A stretch of 64,000 bases of DNA from Planctomycetaceae bacterium (GTDB taxonomy: Bacteria > Planctomycetota > Planctomycetia > Pirellulales > Thermoguttaceae): positions 1 through 64,000 of the forward strand of contig SFIW01000007.1 in NCBI GenBank assembly GCA_004556055.1, read 5' to 3'. A model generated the notes under the pieces. The model worked only from the letters and a program-made list of their open reading frames with translations. It was not told the origin of the DNA and ran no database searches. Each line of letters begins with the position of its first letter. Position 1 is the stretch's first letter. Below are positions 61,894 to 64,000 of the stretch, in pieces. Made by a program: the position numbers and the translations under genes.

Positions 61894-62180
61894 CTTTGAT
61901 AAAAACTCACCGTTCATTCTATATCAAAGGAGGGGTGTTTTCAAACTCTATCTTTTTATTTCTAGGTATTTTTCTCGATTTCATGAGAATAGTTGTACGA
62001 AAAATGTCCTTCGTTTTTTTAATGAAACGAAATTTTCGCTCATCTTAGAAATCTATTATACGGAAGAACATTTTCCAATCAGTTAAGAGGTTTGAATATG
62101 AATAACGATTCGATCGCCACGCCTCAATAGGCTTCATGATAACCTCTAAGTTTGGGCTGGGCGCAAAAAGATCCCGGAAA
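61894..62180. other. Non-coding spacer with a 10-codon open frame
   Basis: No gene is seen. A plus-strand ATG at 62098 behind AAGAGG opens only ten codons (MNNDSIATPQ) before TAG at 62128-62130. It could be the surviving start of a gene lost where the repeat array begins, or chance. A TATTAT-like box lies near 62054. Confidence 0.3.
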
Positions 62181-62260
62181 GACTAAAGCTGGTAGAACTG
62201 AACGCTAGACCGAGCCTTTTTGTATAACGTCGTTTCTTCGTTTAATCTTATCGAGGCCGA
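62181..62260 (-). pseudogene. Decayed remnant A of the rpsI 3' end
   Basis: The plus-strand sequence from GACTAAAGCTGGTAGAACTG onward aligns to the functional rpsI end at 62562 (GATTAACGCTTGGAGAACTG), about 381 bp (two 190-bp periods) away. Similarity continues through the GAGCCTT block and fades by about 62260. It is the most decayed of the three copies. Confidence 0.6.
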
Positions 62261-62266
62261 GAAAGT

Positions 62267-62442
62267 GAAAAGAAGAGTATCGTCGTTAAAAACGGCTCCG
62301 ATTTGATTCACGTTGATATTGTGAAACACAAAGTTTTAGAAGTAAGAAATCTCGGTAGAGTTCTGTGAAACAATAAAAGCAAGGAGAACCGCGCGCACGT
62401 CGATTCTTGCTACGACCGTCCTATTGACGTTCAATCTTACTA
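62267..62442 (-). pseudogene. Decayed remnant B of the rpsI 3' end and 3' UTR
   Basis: Aligns with 62458-62633 (the functional rpsI end, stop and terminator region) at a constant offset of 190-191 bp, with about three quarters of bases matching by eye. The stretch AGAAGTAAGAAATCTCG is identical in both. Within the coding part an in-frame TAG (CTA at 62421-62423) replaces a Lys codon and one base is missing further on, so it cannot encode S9. The terminator counterpart is also damaged. Confidence 0.75.
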
Positions 62443-62476
62443 TTGCCGATGGATTGGAGAAAGAGATATCGTCAAT

Positions 62477-62503
62477 AAAAACGGGCTCCAATTTGAAGCC
62501 CGT
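62477..62503 (-). terminator. Terminator of rplM-rpsI
   Basis: ACGGGCT at 62481-62487 pairs with AGCCCGT at 62497-62503. On the minus strand the stem is followed by five T. It lies about 60 nt after the rpsI stop. Confidence 0.85.
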
Positions 62504-62563
62504 TGATATTATGAAAAACAGAGTCTGAGAAGTAAGAAATCTCGCAAGAGTTCTGTGAAACGA

Positions 62564-62989
62564 TTAACGCTTGGAGAACTGGGTGCTACGACGAGCCTTG
62601 CGACGACCATACTTTTTACGTTCGACTTTACGAGAGTCACGAGTGAGCAAGCTCTTTTCGCGGAGAACGGATTCGCACTCGGGGTCGAATTCTTTAAGGG
62701 CGCGTGCGATACCCATTTTGCAAGCGTCGGCCTGACCGGTGACGCCACCGCCGTAAACGGTAATAACGACGTCGACAGTTTCGCGCTTTTCAGTCGCGAG
62801 GAGAGGCGCTAAAACGGAATTTCGCTGCTGGACGGAGCGGAAGAATTCTTCAAACTCACGGTTGTTGACGCTAATGCGCCCCTGGCCGGGACGGACGCGA
62901 ACACGCGCGACAGCCGTCTTACGACGACCCGTACCAAGTTTGTCATTCTTTCCGTTACCTTCAATAACGTAGTTGCCACGTTTAATCAT
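62564..62989 (-). CDS. rpsI: 30S ribosomal protein S9
   Basis: Encodes 141 residues, including an extended N-terminus compared with E. coli S9. GTGRRKTAVARVRVRPGQGR, the GGGVTGQADACKMGIARAL block and the basic C-terminal tail (KKYGRRKARRSTQFSKR) are family signatures; the tail reaches into the ribosomal P site. It is the second gene of the universal rplM-rpsI operon, 41 bp after rplM. Its 3' end is duplicated in decayed form downstream. Confidence 0.97.
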   Translation of the reverse strand: MIKRGNYVIEGNGKNDKLGTGRRKTAVARVRVRPGQGRISVNNREFEEFFRSVQQRNSVLAPLLATEKRETVDVVITVYGGGVTGQADACKMGIARALKEFDPECESVLREKSLLTRDSRKVERKKYGRRKARRSTQFSKR

Positions 62990-63030
62990 TGTATATGTAT
63001 CCCTTCAAAGTAAGCTTGACTTGAATCTGA

Positions 63031-63492
63031 TCACTTTTTGGCCAATTCGATGGCTTCAGGTTGCTGCGCCTGATGCGGGTGTTGCTGATCAGAAGTATAG
63101 ATCTTCATTTTCGCGAGCATCTTAACGGCAAGCTTATTCTTGGGCAGCATACGACGAACAGCTTCGTGGATAATGAGTTCAGGACGACGTTCGAGGCGTT
63201 TTCCGGCCGTTTCACTGCGGAGTCCAGGATAACCGGTCGTCCAAGTGTAACACTTGTTGTCCCATTTACGACCAGTGAACTTGACTTTGTCGGCGTTGAG
63301 AACGATGACGTAATCGCCAGTGTCAACGTGAGGCGTATAGGTGGGACGATGTTTTCCCATGAGTATCATGGCGATATCGCTAGCAAGACGACCAACAACT
63401 TTGTCGGTCGCGTCGACGACGTACCATTTCTGTTCAACGTCGCCGGGTTTGGCCATGAACGTCTTGTGCGTCTTTGTCAATTTTTTTTCCAT
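63031..63492 (-). CDS. rplM: 50S ribosomal protein L13
   Basis: Encodes 153 residues of L13, an early-assembly large-subunit protein. [60 protein letters not shown] and [17 protein letters not shown] are all conserved. The frame is open to 63636, but AAAGG before the ATG at 63492 and the family N-terminus set the start. A structured leader lies upstream. Confidence 0.97.
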   Translation of the reverse strand: MEKKLTKTHKTFMAKPGDVEQKWYVVDATDKVVGRLASDIAMILMGKHRPTYTPHVDTGDYVIVLNADKVKFTGRKWDNKCYTWTTGYPGLRSETAGKRLERRPELIIHEAVRRMLPKNKLAVKMLAKMKIYTSDQQHPHQAQQPEAIELAKK

Positions 63493-63701
63493 CACGACAA
63501 CCTTTAATAATTTATTTTCTTTACTCGAAAGAACCCAACCAGACGACCGAGTCCAGTCGACAGGGAAGCACGAAATTCGTTTAAGAGAAGAAACCGCTTT
63601 GTCGCTTCTTCCTGAAATAAACGAATATAACGACAAAAACGCAAGGAGAAGAGGTCTCCCTTTTACGAATAGGTTGAAACAAGAAGCAACCCACCGGCCA
63701 G

Positions 63702-63774
63702 GTTCGAAAGAGTCGAACTAGCGAATTGTCGTCTTGAAAAGCCGTTTTCACAACGACCTCGGCTGTAAAAGCCG
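63702..63774 (-). promoter_or_regulatory. Three consecutive hairpins upstream of rplM
   Basis: Hairpins GTTCGA/TCGAAC (63702-63718), GTCGT..TGAAAA/TTTTCA..ACGAC (63728-63757) and CGGCT/AGCCG (63760-63774) lie 210-280 nt before the rplM start on the minus strand. They could form a ribosomal-protein leader or a transcription-control region. No gene is seen in 63493-63901. Confidence 0.4.
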
Positions 63775-63860
63775 ACAAGGAGAAGGTTCACGACGATAGA
63801 GCCTACTGAAACTTTTCCATTCAAGGTTTGAAGAACCATCGTAACAGAATTAGAAAAGAT

Positions 63861-63883
63861 TGCAAGAGGCTATTTTGCTTGCA
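63861..63883 (-). terminator. Terminator of the gene at the window edge
   Basis: TGCAAG at 63861-63866 and CTTGCA at 63878-63883 form a stem followed on the minus strand by ATCTTTTCT. It lies just after the stop of the partial frame at 63902. Confidence 0.55.
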
Positions 63884-63901
63884 GAATTGTTTTATTCTCT
63901 T

Positions 63902-64000
63902 TTAATTGGAATACGTTGTTTCGTTTTTTGTAACGACTGCGCCGTTATGGGCTTCATCCCTGAGTTTGCATGCGTTTTCGTAGAGCTCGTTACGCGGAAT
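63902..64000 (-). CDS. C-terminal end of an unidentified gene (partial)
   Basis: The minus strand from the window edge is open for 32 codons (IPRNELYENACKLRDEAHNG, then AVVTKNETTYSN) to a TAA at 63904-63902. Charged helical composition and a terminator right after the stop suggest a real coding end. It is too short to name. The start lies outside the window. Confidence 0.5.
   Translation of the reverse strand: MPRNELYENACKLRDEAHNGAVVTKNETTYSN

Noticed and set aside
63690..63780. tRNA-like sequence with a TTCGA element upstream of rplM
   Set aside because: T-arm and acceptor pairing could not be made; the sequence folds as separate simple hairpins.

Overview
The window is a continuous stretch of bacterial chromosome that most likely comes from a planctomycete, probably a host-associated or anaerobic relative of the Pirellulales. 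The phylum call rests on several markers seen together: two DUF1559 proteins (type IV pilin-like N-terminus, C-terminal H-x9-DG motif), the small basic protein of the PVC superphylum, a hydrazine-synthase-alpha-like secreted protein with CxxCH motifs, an EF-hand repeat protein, a DUF11 lipoprotein, Tat-exported Gfo/Idh/MocA oxidoreductases and a Pkn-type kinase with a C-terminal membrane segment. The order-level placement is inference. Genes lie in short runs on both strands, often separated by good hairpin terminators.

Layout. 1-4.2 kb: chaperone cluster groES, groEL, dnaJ, grpE. 4.3-12.5 kb: FmdB-type zinc ribbon, yacG, a membrane protein, a degenerate MnmE-like GTPase and a 1669-residue TPR-like protein. 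12.6-14.7 kb: HTH-fused cytosine-5 methyltransferase with vsr. 14.7-19.5 kb: PVC small basic protein, WecA/TagO-type sugar-phosphate transferase, an unknown acidic protein, a WecB/FnlC-type epimerase and an AlkA-like glycosylase. 19.6-28.9 kb: secreted glycosidase-like protein, LysE-type exporter, DUF11 lipoprotein, an unknown 602-residue protein and the EF-hand protein. 29.1-30.4 kb: a DUF1559 gene on the minus strand preceded by a well-conserved cobalamin riboswitch. 30.5-37.8 kb: LemA, M48 protease, metallo-beta-lactamase-fold protein, Ser/Thr kinase, RNase HI and an inositol monophosphatase. 37.9-48.4 kb: three Gfo/Idh/MocA oxidoreductases (two in tandem), a second IMPase, galT, an MFS transporter and a GHL10 glycosidase. 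48.5-61.8 kb: minus-strand block with the HzsA-like protein, serine hydrolase, FAD oxidoreductase, DUF1559 plus lipoprotein, an unknown secreted protein, a D-lactate-dehydrogenase-type FAD/Fe-S enzyme and a FkbO/RidA-like protein. 62-63.5 kb: rplM-rpsI, flanked by decayed tandem copies of the rpsI 3' end. The window closes in the 3' end of another minus-strand gene.

The 37.9-61.8 kb part reads as carbohydrate scavenging: secreted glycosidases, Tat oxidoreductases, a sugar-type MFS carrier and galactose metabolism. The most unusual observation is the cobalamin riboswitch, which by position controls a pilin-like DUF1559 surface protein rather than a transport or B12-synthesis gene. The next most unusual is the roughly 190-bp tandem decay array downstream of rpsI.
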